Shown here: piece after piece, positions 26,887-35,071 of the stretch | Layout of the letters: the number at the start of each line of letters is the position of its first letter | Numbering within the stretch: position 1 is the stretch's first letter | Assembly: GCF_005217455.1 (NCBI RefSeq) | Contig: NZ_SZPQ01000003.1 | Location: 124,001 to 188,000 of the forward strand | Source of the DNA: Martelella alba | GTDB lineage: Bacteria > Pseudomonadota > Gammaproteobacteria > Enterobacterales > Enterobacteriaceae | Length of the DNA stretch: 64,000 bases | Direction: 5' to 3' | The notes under the pieces: generated by a model | What the model was told of the DNA's origin: nothing | The model's database searches: none | Seen by the model: only the letters and a program-made list of their open reading frames with translations | Translations under genes and position numbers: made by a program

Positions 26887-29800
26887 ATGAATATCACGTC
26901 GATAGCGGCTAATTTCTCTGAGGATGTACAAAATCATGTTGACCTGCGTACTGGGCAGTTTATATCAAATATCATAATTTATAGATTTGAACCCAAAAAT
27001 GGTATTGGCGGCGCTCGCGAACTCCGTTTGTCTTTCACGCCAGCAACGAGTAGTGATTTAAGCCCCTACGGTATTGGTTGGTCGATGAATATTCCTTTTT
27101 ATGATGATAAATATATTATTAGTCAAGATTTGGGGCGGTTGGGTACATTGTCAGGCCAGTTTTTTGATATTAAGGTTGGCTGGGAGAGTATGAAAAATAC
27201 CATACTCGGACATCATCAGAAAGATCTGATGCTTTGGCAGATAAATGAAACAACATGCCATTTATATAGCATCGACGGTGTAACGGAAATACTTGCGTAC
27301 AATGACTACCTAGGGGTTTACCTTCTTGATAAATTAGTCATGGAGAATGGCGAAACATATTACTTCTATTATCGATCCAACGAGAATAACCCATCCTATA
27401 TCACTGATCATGAAGGTAGAATTATAATCAGTTTTCATTATTTGGAAGTTGCAGGTAAAGGACCATTTTTAACTCATATCAATTTTATCGAAGGAGACAA
27501 AGATTTTTTATTGAAGACTGAATATGATGAGCTTAATAAGCTTAATGCCGTCAGTATTGAGCCTGTCAATAGTCAAAGATTAGACGTTAAAAACACCATC
27601 AGTAAATTCAACACAAGTTATTTATATCATACTCTTAGCAATGACTTGATGGTCATATCAGATGTATTTGGCCCGTTAGGCGCGCATGAAATAATAACTT
27701 ACGATGAAAATGCTATACAGATTGATCATGATACTACTCTTGCAGCAGTTAACAGTTGGACAACGTTGCCGAACCATGACAGCATAATTGCTTCGGCCGA
27801 ACAGGGAATCAAAAGAGTATATAAATATGGTCCCTTTATTGAAACATCTGGCGGTTTGCACTTTCAAAGAAACTTTACTGGGTTTCCGTTAGTAATTAAT
27901 GGTTATTCCCATAATGATCTTCTTGAGTCAATAGATGATAGTTACACATACTATGTCACTGAAACCTTCGAAAGTTCAACTAATCCGCCTATATATAGCC
28001 AGTATGTCTATAACCGATTTCATCTACTCACGGAAAAGAGTCGAGAACAAGATGGCAATGTAACAAAAACAACTTATGATTATTTTTTGCTGAAGAGCAA
28101 TACACCGTATTCTGCACAACCCCCTGGTAGCATGTCAAGCTTCAAAGAACATACAGTCTATTCAGATATGTATAAAAATAATTTTAGAAAAACTCTACTG
28201 AAAGAAACACGCTGTGACGAGTTTGGCAACGTTATAGAATACCGAGAGCGAAATATGGTGACTCGGAGAATTTACAAAGATAATAAAGCGTTTGCACAAT
28301 GGCGTGATGATGGGTATAACGATATTTTCAAAAGAAATTTACTAACCGAGGAAAGATTTTGCAGAACAGGAAATTGTGAAACATCCCGTGACGTCGTTAA
28401 TTACGACTATGACTTTATGCCCGCATTAAATAATTCATCAAGAAAATATTTTGTCATGAGGAGAGAAGAGACCAGAGAATTATTTGGAATGAGAAATGAT
28501 AAAATAGAAATCAGAAATGGATACAGTTATCAATTAGCCCTTTCAGAACCAGAGTTACATGGCAGAACCGAAAAAATCTCTTCAATAGTTGACACGTTGA
28601 CATCAACGGCAACATCGACCCAAACCTCGGAACAACGCTATCTTTGTAATATAACACATTATCGCTCAGGTCAAAAAATTTATGAAAATAGAAGCTTTGA
28701 CTTCACCGGGAAAGGGCAGACGCTAATTTTTAAGTTCGTTTGGTCACTCGCTCCTAATCGACTTTTATCCATAACCTCACCAGAAGGGAGGGAGATTGTT
28801 TATGAATATGATATTTGGGGTAACTTGACAGGGAAAAAAGTCGCTGAAGGGTCTGCATTTCAAGCGAAAAAAAGTTATCTTTTCCAGAAAGCAGAGGATA
28901 TCTCAGAACTGTGGACCATGACTATTACCGATTCACTCAATCAAAAATATCGAATCCTTTATGATGGTCTCGGAAGGATAAGTAAAAAGTGGGATGTTAA
29001 TAACAGCAATTCCGAATGGCCCCTTCTGTTAGAAGAGTATATCTATAATGATCAAAACCAACTGATCCAGAAAGTAAAGCATGATTATCATATTCATGAC
29101 CTGTCAGAGGGGGTTGCAGAGGCACAAAGTTCGACTACGCATATCGAGAGGTATATATATGACTATTGGGGTAATATGGATTATATACAGTTAGAAAATG
29201 GCGTTAAGATTTTCCAACGGTATAATCCTATCGAAAATACACGTATTAATGGCATCGAAGGGTCCAATCTGAAGCGTTATACCTACAATGCATATGATAG
29301 AGAGACTGAAGTGGCTAAATTATCAGGGTTGACCGATTGGGATCCTCTGATATTAAAGAAGAAAATATATGATAAATTTGGCAGACTTTCTAGGGAATTT
29401 GATGATCAAGATAAAGTGACAACACTGACATATGACATGTGTAATAGGATAAGTAGAATTGTCGTTAGGGGACGCAACAGGAAAATTACATCTGATGTTT
29501 TTTTGAAGTATGTTTCTTCAACATCAACTTCTTTAACTTCTCATGTCAGGGTCAATGGAAGAAGTATTTATTCAGCATATTATGATGATTATCTCCAATT
29601 AACAGATGCCTACTTTGAAGGGGTGGGTTCTGGCCCAAGAGAAAGATATTCTTATCATGAAAACAATCCTTTCCGGCTGAAAAGGATTGTCAAAGCTAAT
29701 GGGGAATATATCGAATATCAATATCATCCTTCTGTGGATGAAGTCATCAAAGAAAAGCGCAGTCTTTTGCATGAAAACGAGTTCTGCGACTATGATTACG

Positions 29801-31938
29801 ATCCTCAGACAGGAAATGTTACTTCACTGATAACGCAGGTGATTCCTATTACCTCCAACGGCATGTCTTATGATACTTCACTTAATTATACTTACAATAG
29901 CAAAGGATTTCCTTCGAATGAAACAACTCGGCTAAATGGAAATACTATCAATGATATTGATATGGTTTATTCGTTAAATGGCGTGCCTTATTCAATGAGA
30001 AATAACATCGATGATTTTTACGAAAAATTTTCTTATAAGAGCTCAGGGGAATTAACATCTATCGAAATAAATTCCTCCACAGAACTCATGTTTGAATATG
30101 CCCTACCCGTGCCACAAATTGCGAAAGTGACGATTTACAATAAAGGGGTTATATCTCCAGAATCACTCTCTATTAGTTATGATAAATATGGGGATGAATA
30201 TCAGCGGACGTATTTTACAGCCCATGATAGAGTTCTAGTTGAGGTTTCCCGTAATGCGAATAGCTCACTTAGTTCGGTGGATACAAAAAGCTATGATCAC
30301 GATACCTTAAGCACAATTGTCTATGATAATGAAGGCAGAATAAGTCAATTTGTTGCATCAGGGAGTCTTTTGCCACGGGATGAATCGGGTAGAGAAGTTA
30401 CTCGACAAGATTTTAGTTATGATAATTTCTTCAATTTAAAAAGTATTTCATCAAATTACCGCGACAATGGCAGAGCAACGACACATTTTCATTATAACCA
30501 AAATCATTGTTTTCAACTTGAAGGTATTACCGGACCCGAGTCCGGCTTTGCTTGTCATATCACATATAATTCAAAAGGTGATGCTATTGGGAATTTGCAG
30601 GCGATTAACGGCATCATTCTTGAAAATCAGTATTTTGAATATAATGGCTTGGGGAAGCTTAAACGGTGGGGTGAACACCGTTCAAATCGTTTGTTTGAAT
30701 ATTATTATGACCCTTTAGGCAGGCTTCTCAGGAGAGTCGATGTGAATCGTACTTCATCACAAAGGGTCATTAATTTAAGGCATTTTAATGATAAAGTACG
30801 TGTCATCAAAAGTGATCAAAGTGGCGATGAAGGAAATGTAATAGGGTATCTCGGCGATACGCCGTTAATGGGTAGGCGAGGACGCGAGCAGACGTTATTC
30901 TGCGCTGACAGCGAAAGTTCGATTATTATGAGCGGACGACAGGAGTTAAGGTGTTATTTACCCTTTGGGTTCACGCAAACGGGTGACGTAAATCCCTTAG
31001 ACCTGTTATATAAAGGAGAGCTTTATGATAGGGACTGCGGTATTTATCACCTTGGCGCCAGACCCTATGATGTGCGATTAAAGAGGTTTCTAACACCAGA
31101 TTCCACTAGCCCACTGGGAGTCGGAGGCATCAATCCCTATATTTATTGTTATAATGATCCGGTGAATCGGAATGATCATAGCGGTTTGGCCGCCAGAAGC
31201 ATCAAGGGGAGAATCAGCCAGGGAGTTGATTCGCCTGGTGAGTTATCGTTTCTGTTAAGTTTGGTCAGCTTTGCCTTTATGGCCTTTGGCCCAATCGGCG
31301 CCATTACCAATATAATGTTGCGTAATATGGCTACGCTGAGCGCCATGGCGGGTTTAGTGGGGGCCACGTCAGGCACAATGCAGGCATTGATCGAGCGAAA
31401 GGGCGTGGCGAATTCGCCCGGCACAAGGCAAGATCAGGAATTTTTGGGTAATTTAAACGTGTATTCGACCCTTATAAGCCTGGCGATTTCGGGTTGGCAA
31501 GGTTATAAATTGGCACGCATGGCGTGGACGCCCACTAAAGTTGCGGCATTGATACGAAACGCCGGGTTGCCTTACAGGACAGTACGAGCGAACATCATCT
31601 CGGCATTTGGTGGCATAAGGATAATCGGCGAAAATGTGGTGGGTTTTGCAATGACCCGCGCGGCTTTTCCAAGAACATTATCAGGATTTTCCCGTCTTGT
31701 CGTTGAATCCTATCTGAATGTTGACGGTATTATATCAAGCTTGAATTCTGCTGCTACAAAACTGAGTCACGAGCATGCGGAAACAACCAGTATTTTCAAA
31801 AGCAATTTTGATATTGATTCCATCCAAACTAAGTATCAAGAAGATGAGATATTGGAGATTCCTGCCTTTTTGAAGGAACATTATGAATTCATGTCTTCAG
31901 AGGAACGGGAGATTAGAAAACCGGAACGAGTAAACTAA
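26887..31938 (+). CDS. RHS/YD-repeat protein with unique C-terminal domain
   Basis: A 1683-residue RHS-family protein. The start chosen is ATG 26887 (MNITSIAANF); an upstream TTG at 26860 would add nine residues. Many YD-type repeats occur (e.g. YEYDIWGNLTGKK, YDKFGRLSREFDDQDK, YYYDPLGRLLRRVD). They end in an RHS core near residues 1374-1433 with YHLGARPYDVRLKRFLTPD and NPYIYCYNDPVN. The 250 residues after the core have two hydrophobic stretches and no family I recognise; in this family that part is usually the toxin. There is no signal peptide, no PAAR and no SpvB/TcB domain. The gene is strongly AT-rich against its surroundings, suggesting transfer. No obvious immunity gene follows. Confidence 0.88.
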   Translation: MNITSIAANFSEDVQNHVDLRTGQFISNIIIYRFEPKNGIGGARELRLSFTPATSSDLSPYGIGWSMNIPFYDDKYIISQDLGRLGTLSGQFFDIKVGWESMKNTILGHHQKDLMLWQINETTCHLYSIDGVTEILAYNDYLGVYLLDKLVMENGETYYFYYRSNENNPSYITDHEGRIIISFHYLEVAGKGPFLTHINFIEGDKDFLLKTEYDELNKLNAVSIEPVNSQRLDVKNTISKFNTSYLYHTLSNDLMVISDVFGPLGAHEIITYDENAIQIDHDTTLAAVNSWTTLPNHDSIIASAEQGIKRVYKYGPFIETSGGLHFQRNFTGFPLVINGYSHNDLLESIDDSYTYYVTETFESSTNPPIYSQYVYNRFHLLTEKSREQDGNVTKTTYDYFLLKSNTPYSAQPPGSMSSFKEHTVYSDMYKNNFRKTLLKETRCDEFGNVIEYRERNMVTRRIYKDNKAFAQWRDDGYNDIFKRNLLTEERFCRTGNCETSRDVVNYDYDFMPALNNSSRKYFVMRREETRELFGMRNDKIEIRNGYSYQLALSEPELHGRTEKISSIVDTLTSTATSTQTSEQRYLCNITHYRSGQKIYENRSFDFTGKGQTLIFKFVWSLAPNRLLSITSPEGREIVYEYDIWGNLTGKKVAEGSAFQAKKSYLFQKAEDISELWTMTITDSLNQKYRILYDGLGRISKKWDVNNSNSEWPLLLEEYIYNDQNQLIQKVKHDYHIHDLSEGVAEAQSSTTHIERYIYDYWGNMDYIQLENGVKIFQRYNPIENTRINGIEGSNLKRYTYNAYDRETEVAKLSGLTDWDPLILKKKIYDKFGRLSREFDDQDKVTTLTYDMCNRISRIVVRGRNRKITSDVFLKYVSSTSTSLTSHVRVNGRSIYSAYYDDYLQLTDAYFEGVGSGPRERYSYHENNPFRLKRIVKANGEYIEYQYHPSVDEVIKEKRSLLHENEFCDYDYDPQTGNVTSLITQVIPITSNGMSYDTSLNYTYNSKGFPSNETTRLNGNTINDIDMVYSLNGVPYSMRNNIDDFYEKFSYKSSGELTSIEINSSTELMFEYALPVPQIAKVTIYNKGVISPESLSISYDKYGDEYQRTYFTAHDRVLVEVSRNANSSLSSVDTKSYDHDTLSTIVYDNEGRISQFVASGSLLPRDESGREVTRQDFSYDNFFNLKSISSNYRDNGRATTHFHYNQNHCFQLEGITGPESGFACHITYNSKGDAIGNLQAINGIILENQYFEYNGLGKLKRWGEHRSNRLFEYYYDPLGRLLRRVDVNRTSSQRVINLRHFNDKVRVIKSDQSGDEGNVIGYLGDTPLMGRRGREQTLFCADSESSIIMSGRQELRCYLPFGFTQTGDVNPLDLLYKGELYDRDCGIYHLGARPYDVRLKRFLTPDSTSPLGVGGINPYIYCYNDPVNRNDHSGLAARSIKGRISQGVDSPGELSFLLSLVSFAFMAFGPIGAITNIMLRNMATLSAMAGLVGATSGTMQALIERKGVANSPGTRQDQEFLGNLNVYSTLISLAISGWQGYKLARMAWTPTKVAALIRNAGLPYRTVRANIISAFGGIRIIGENVVGFAMTRAAFPRTLSGFSRLVVESYLNVDGIISSLNSAATKLSHEHAETTSIFKSNFDIDSIQTKYQEDEILEIPAFLKEHYEFMSSEEREIRKPERVN

Positions 31939-32543
31939 TGAGAATAAATGGTCTCGGTGACATTGGAAGCGTTGTGGAGACGCCAAAAGTCAACGGTACT
32001 GCACTGTGATGAGATGATTACCGGCAAATTTCTGGTTGCCTCTTAATGCTGTCGTGTTGCAGTCTGGATTGTTATAATCTAATCATTAATTAGCATGCTA
32101 AATTTTGATGGGATCTCTAGCGAAAAAAACAATATCATAGAAAATGAAGTTATGATAAATAATTGAGTAAAGCTTGGGGTTTTATTGCCGGCTTAGGAGA
32201 AAGTTCGGTTACCTATAGCGCCGATAGCCCAACAATATTGAATTGCTCACAGCATTATGCAATAACGTCGAAATGAATTTAGTTAGATCATAATGTGCAT
32301 TTGAATGACATGGTGATTACCCAGATGCGATGACCGGCTCATTGATGTTAAGTAATTCAAGTGACATCATGGCCAACATTGAGGTAACCCGAAGTCTGTA
32401 GAATATAATCGCTTGTGTCTGCAATAAGATAATTTTTGGTATAAAACACGACTTGATGACTGCATTTAAAATACCCGTGAGCGGCTACTCCCATCGTCGG
32501 AGCAGGACCGTGTCAGACTCATCTAACAATAGGAAGAGTAGCG
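31939..32543. other. 605-bp gap between rhs and first urease-like gene
   Basis: A 23-codon frame (31938-32009, MRINGLGDIGSVVETPKVNG...) begins on the rhs stop (TAATG) but is too short to call. A TTG-started 36-codon frame near 32165 is also seen. Neither is a recognised immunity gene. AGGAAGAG (about 32530) is the Shine-Dalgarno of the next gene. Confidence 0.4.
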
Positions 32544-34535
32544 ATGGCCAATCGGATACCCAGCGAAATCATATTTGGTGATGGGGATATCATTCTGCAA
32601 CGGGGGAGTCTCGTCAGTACGATTTCTGTCACTAACCAGGGCAATCGTGTCATTCGCGTCAGTTCCCATTGCGATCTTGCTGAAGTCAACCCGGCTTTAT
32701 ATCTTGGTTTGGCCAGAGAGCAGCTCAGGCATTTTCGTTTTAATATTCCCGCTAATACGGTGTTGTCATTTTTACCTGGCGAGACCCGCCAAGTACCGGT
32801 CACGATACATCGAGGCGGTGCGGTACCTGGTCCGGGCGTCAATAATATCAGTAATACCAGTGCGGAACAGACATTATCGCGGGAGACTTATGCTCGACTG
32901 TATGGTCCCACCTCTGGGGATAAAGTACGCCTGGGAGATACTGATATCTGGTTTATGATAGAGTGGGACCTGACGTCAGGCAGCAGATTATCCGACCAGG
33001 GAAATTTCTATGGCGATGAGGCAAGCGCAGGACTTGGCAAAGGTATTCGCGATAGCATCATGATGTCGGGCCGCAGCGCACAACAGGTCCCCGATGCTGT
33101 AATAACCAATGTCATTCTCATTGATCACCACGGCATTCGCAAAGCGGATATCGCTATACGAGACGGCAGAATACAGGCTATCGGCAAGGCCGGCAATCCG
33201 GATATCCAATCCAATATAACCATACCTATCGGCACATCAACAAAAATCGTAGCCGGAGAAGGCTTAATTGCCACACCGGGGGGCGTGGACATACATACCG
33301 ATTTCAGCAAACCACAGCAACTGGCTGACGCGCTGATGTCGGGCATAACCACCCTGTTCGGCGGGGAAGGAAATGAGGCCATCGCACCGGATATTGTATC
33401 GGATATTTTATTGCATACGGACTCTTTGCCGCTCAATCTTGGGATAGTCAGGCGGGGTAATCACAGTGGAAGGATAGATGAACAAGTGTCATTGGCGTTG
33501 ATGGATGAAATGACCGACTTTGGCGTCGTGTCGCTTGATATCAATGCTTATGCGGGAGTGAGTCTTAATGCGCTGCATTCGGCAATGATGTCTATGCAAA
33601 ATAATCTGGGGGCGGCCGTATGCCTGTCAAGCGACAGCCTTAACGAACGCTTTAATGTCGATTGCTTAATATGGCACAGCGAGTTCTTCTCAGCGGAAAC
33701 CGGCATTACGGCCATTTCGATTGACACTGCGGGAGGCAGCATTCCCGATGGCATAACGCTAGCAGACTCTGAATTAATTATATCAAGTTCATATGCTAGC
33801 GAATTGCCTTATACAGCAAATTCCTATACAGATATCAAAAGCCTTTATCCTTATGGAAGCGGGACATTTGGCGAATTGTATAAGCATGCAAATTTGCTCA
33901 AGGCACAGACTGTTTTACAACATCAGGGTGTGCTTCCAGTGGTGACTTCAGGTGAAAACGGAGAGCGGGTGGCACAAATGATTACACGTTGTTGGCAATC
34001 TGCCGACCTCATGAAAAGAATGGCTGCTCCTTTGCAAGAGCAGGGTATTGCGGACAACTTTCTTATTCAGCGTTACATTGCTAAATACACGATAAACCCG
34101 GCATTATGCATGGGCGTAGCCGATGATGTCGGCAGTCTGGATGAGGGGAAGTTGGCGGATATTATTTTGTGGCAACCGGCGTTATTCGGCGTACAGTGTG
34201 AAATGGTGATTAAATCGGGCATACCCATTAACGTCAATGAAGAGTATAGGAGCCAACCATTAGATTTTTATGATGATTTTGGTCTCTCCGCAGCTTCGCA
34301 AAGTCTCGTTTTTATCCGGGATGATGGAAGAGAAGATATTAATCGGTCGATGTTGACTAAGACCTTAGCCAAGGTTTCGCAACAGAATAGCCTAAAGACA
34401 GATATGATCTTCAACGATGTGGTGAAAGAAATCACAGTCAATCTTGAGACGGCAAAAGTTGCCGCTATGGGAGAAGAACTGGGTTATGATGAATATCAAA
34501 CATTACCCTTGGCTTTGAACTTTTCGTTATTTTGA
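32544..34535 (+). CDS. urease-like beta-alpha fusion, predicted catalytically inactive (copy 1)
   Basis: A 663-residue protein joining a UreB-like domain (about 1-100: RIPSEIIFGDGDI, NQGNRVIRVSSH, LAEVNPAL) to a UreC-like domain (about 112-663: YARLYGPTSGDKVRLGDTD, AIGKAGNPDIQ, RYIAKYTINPAL, GSLDEGKLADIILWQPALFG). In Klebsiella numbering, nickel ligand H134 is kept (H251) but H136 is D253, carbamylated K217 is D332, H246 is S362, H272 is S399 and D360 is G470. The flap with catalytic H320 is missing. Urea hydrolysis is therefore very unlikely. The reading frame is intact, so a non-catalytic role is inferred. No ureDEFG genes are nearby. Confidence 0.85.
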   Translation: MANRIPSEIIFGDGDIILQRGSLVSTISVTNQGNRVIRVSSHCDLAEVNPALYLGLAREQLRHFRFNIPANTVLSFLPGETRQVPVTIHRGGAVPGPGVNNISNTSAEQTLSRETYARLYGPTSGDKVRLGDTDIWFMIEWDLTSGSRLSDQGNFYGDEASAGLGKGIRDSIMMSGRSAQQVPDAVITNVILIDHHGIRKADIAIRDGRIQAIGKAGNPDIQSNITIPIGTSTKIVAGEGLIATPGGVDIHTDFSKPQQLADALMSGITTLFGGEGNEAIAPDIVSDILLHTDSLPLNLGIVRRGNHSGRIDEQVSLALMDEMTDFGVVSLDINAYAGVSLNALHSAMMSMQNNLGAAVCLSSDSLNERFNVDCLIWHSEFFSAETGITAISIDTAGGSIPDGITLADSELIISSSYASELPYTANSYTDIKSLYPYGSGTFGELYKHANLLKAQTVLQHQGVLPVVTSGENGERVAQMITRCWQSADLMKRMAAPLQEQGIADNFLIQRYIAKYTINPALCMGVADDVGSLDEGKLADIILWQPALFGVQCEMVIKSGIPINVNEEYRSQPLDFYDDFGLSAASQSLVFIRDDGREDINRSMLTKTLAKVSQQNSLKTDMIFNDVVKEITVNLETAKVAAMGEELGYDEYQTLPLALNFSLF

Positions 34536-34712
34536 TTGATGGTAAATATGATAATATACCGAAGAAATTGAAAAGCGCTGGTCGTATGTTTATGTGCCAG
34601 ACAATGTTCATCACTTCGTGATCTCTAAAAGTTCTCGATGCTGATTTGACATCTTGCAAATTGACATTTGGACAAAAATACTTCCTGTATCAACAATAAA
34701 TAGGAGGCAGTA

Positions 34713-35060
34713 ATGCGATTGAGCTCAAGAGATATAGAAAACCTGCTGATTTATCTGGTGGGCGTGATTGCCAGAGAGCGCCTAAATCGAGGATTAAGGA
34801 TTAATTTCGTCGAGGCGGAAGCCTATATCATCGCGGCGGTAATGGACTATGTTCGCGAACAAGGAGCCATACCCAATGAAAGCAATTATGCGCCTAATCA
34901 AGGGGCCGGCCCCAGCAATATTCCCAACAACGGCTGGAGACTGCTTTTCAAGAGCGATGTCAAAGAAAAGGTAGCGGATATGCTGACTTCTGTGAGTGCC
35001 GAACTGACCTTACCTGACGGTATAAAACGGGTTACACTCAACCACCCCATTATCCAATAG
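34713..35060 (+). CDS. UreA-like (urease gamma subunit) protein
   Basis: A 115-residue homologue of the urease gamma subunit. Alignable stretches are SSRDIENLLIYLVGVIARER, INFVEAEAYIIAAVMDYVRE, KEKVADMLTSVSAELTLPDG and VTLNHPI. It is slightly longer than typical UreA (about 100), with a Pro/Asn-rich insertion around residues 50-70. AGGAGG precedes the ATG. It sits between the two beta-alpha fusions, 11 bp before the second. With a fusion it could build a urease-like (alpha-beta-gamma) trimer without enzyme activity. Confidence 0.85.
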   Translation: MRLSSRDIENLLIYLVGVIARERLNRGLRINFVEAEAYIIAAVMDYVREQGAIPNESNYAPNQGAGPSNIPNNGWRLLFKSDVKEKVADMLTSVSAELTLPDGIKRVTLNHPIIQ

Positions 35061-35071
35061 GGCTTATTATC

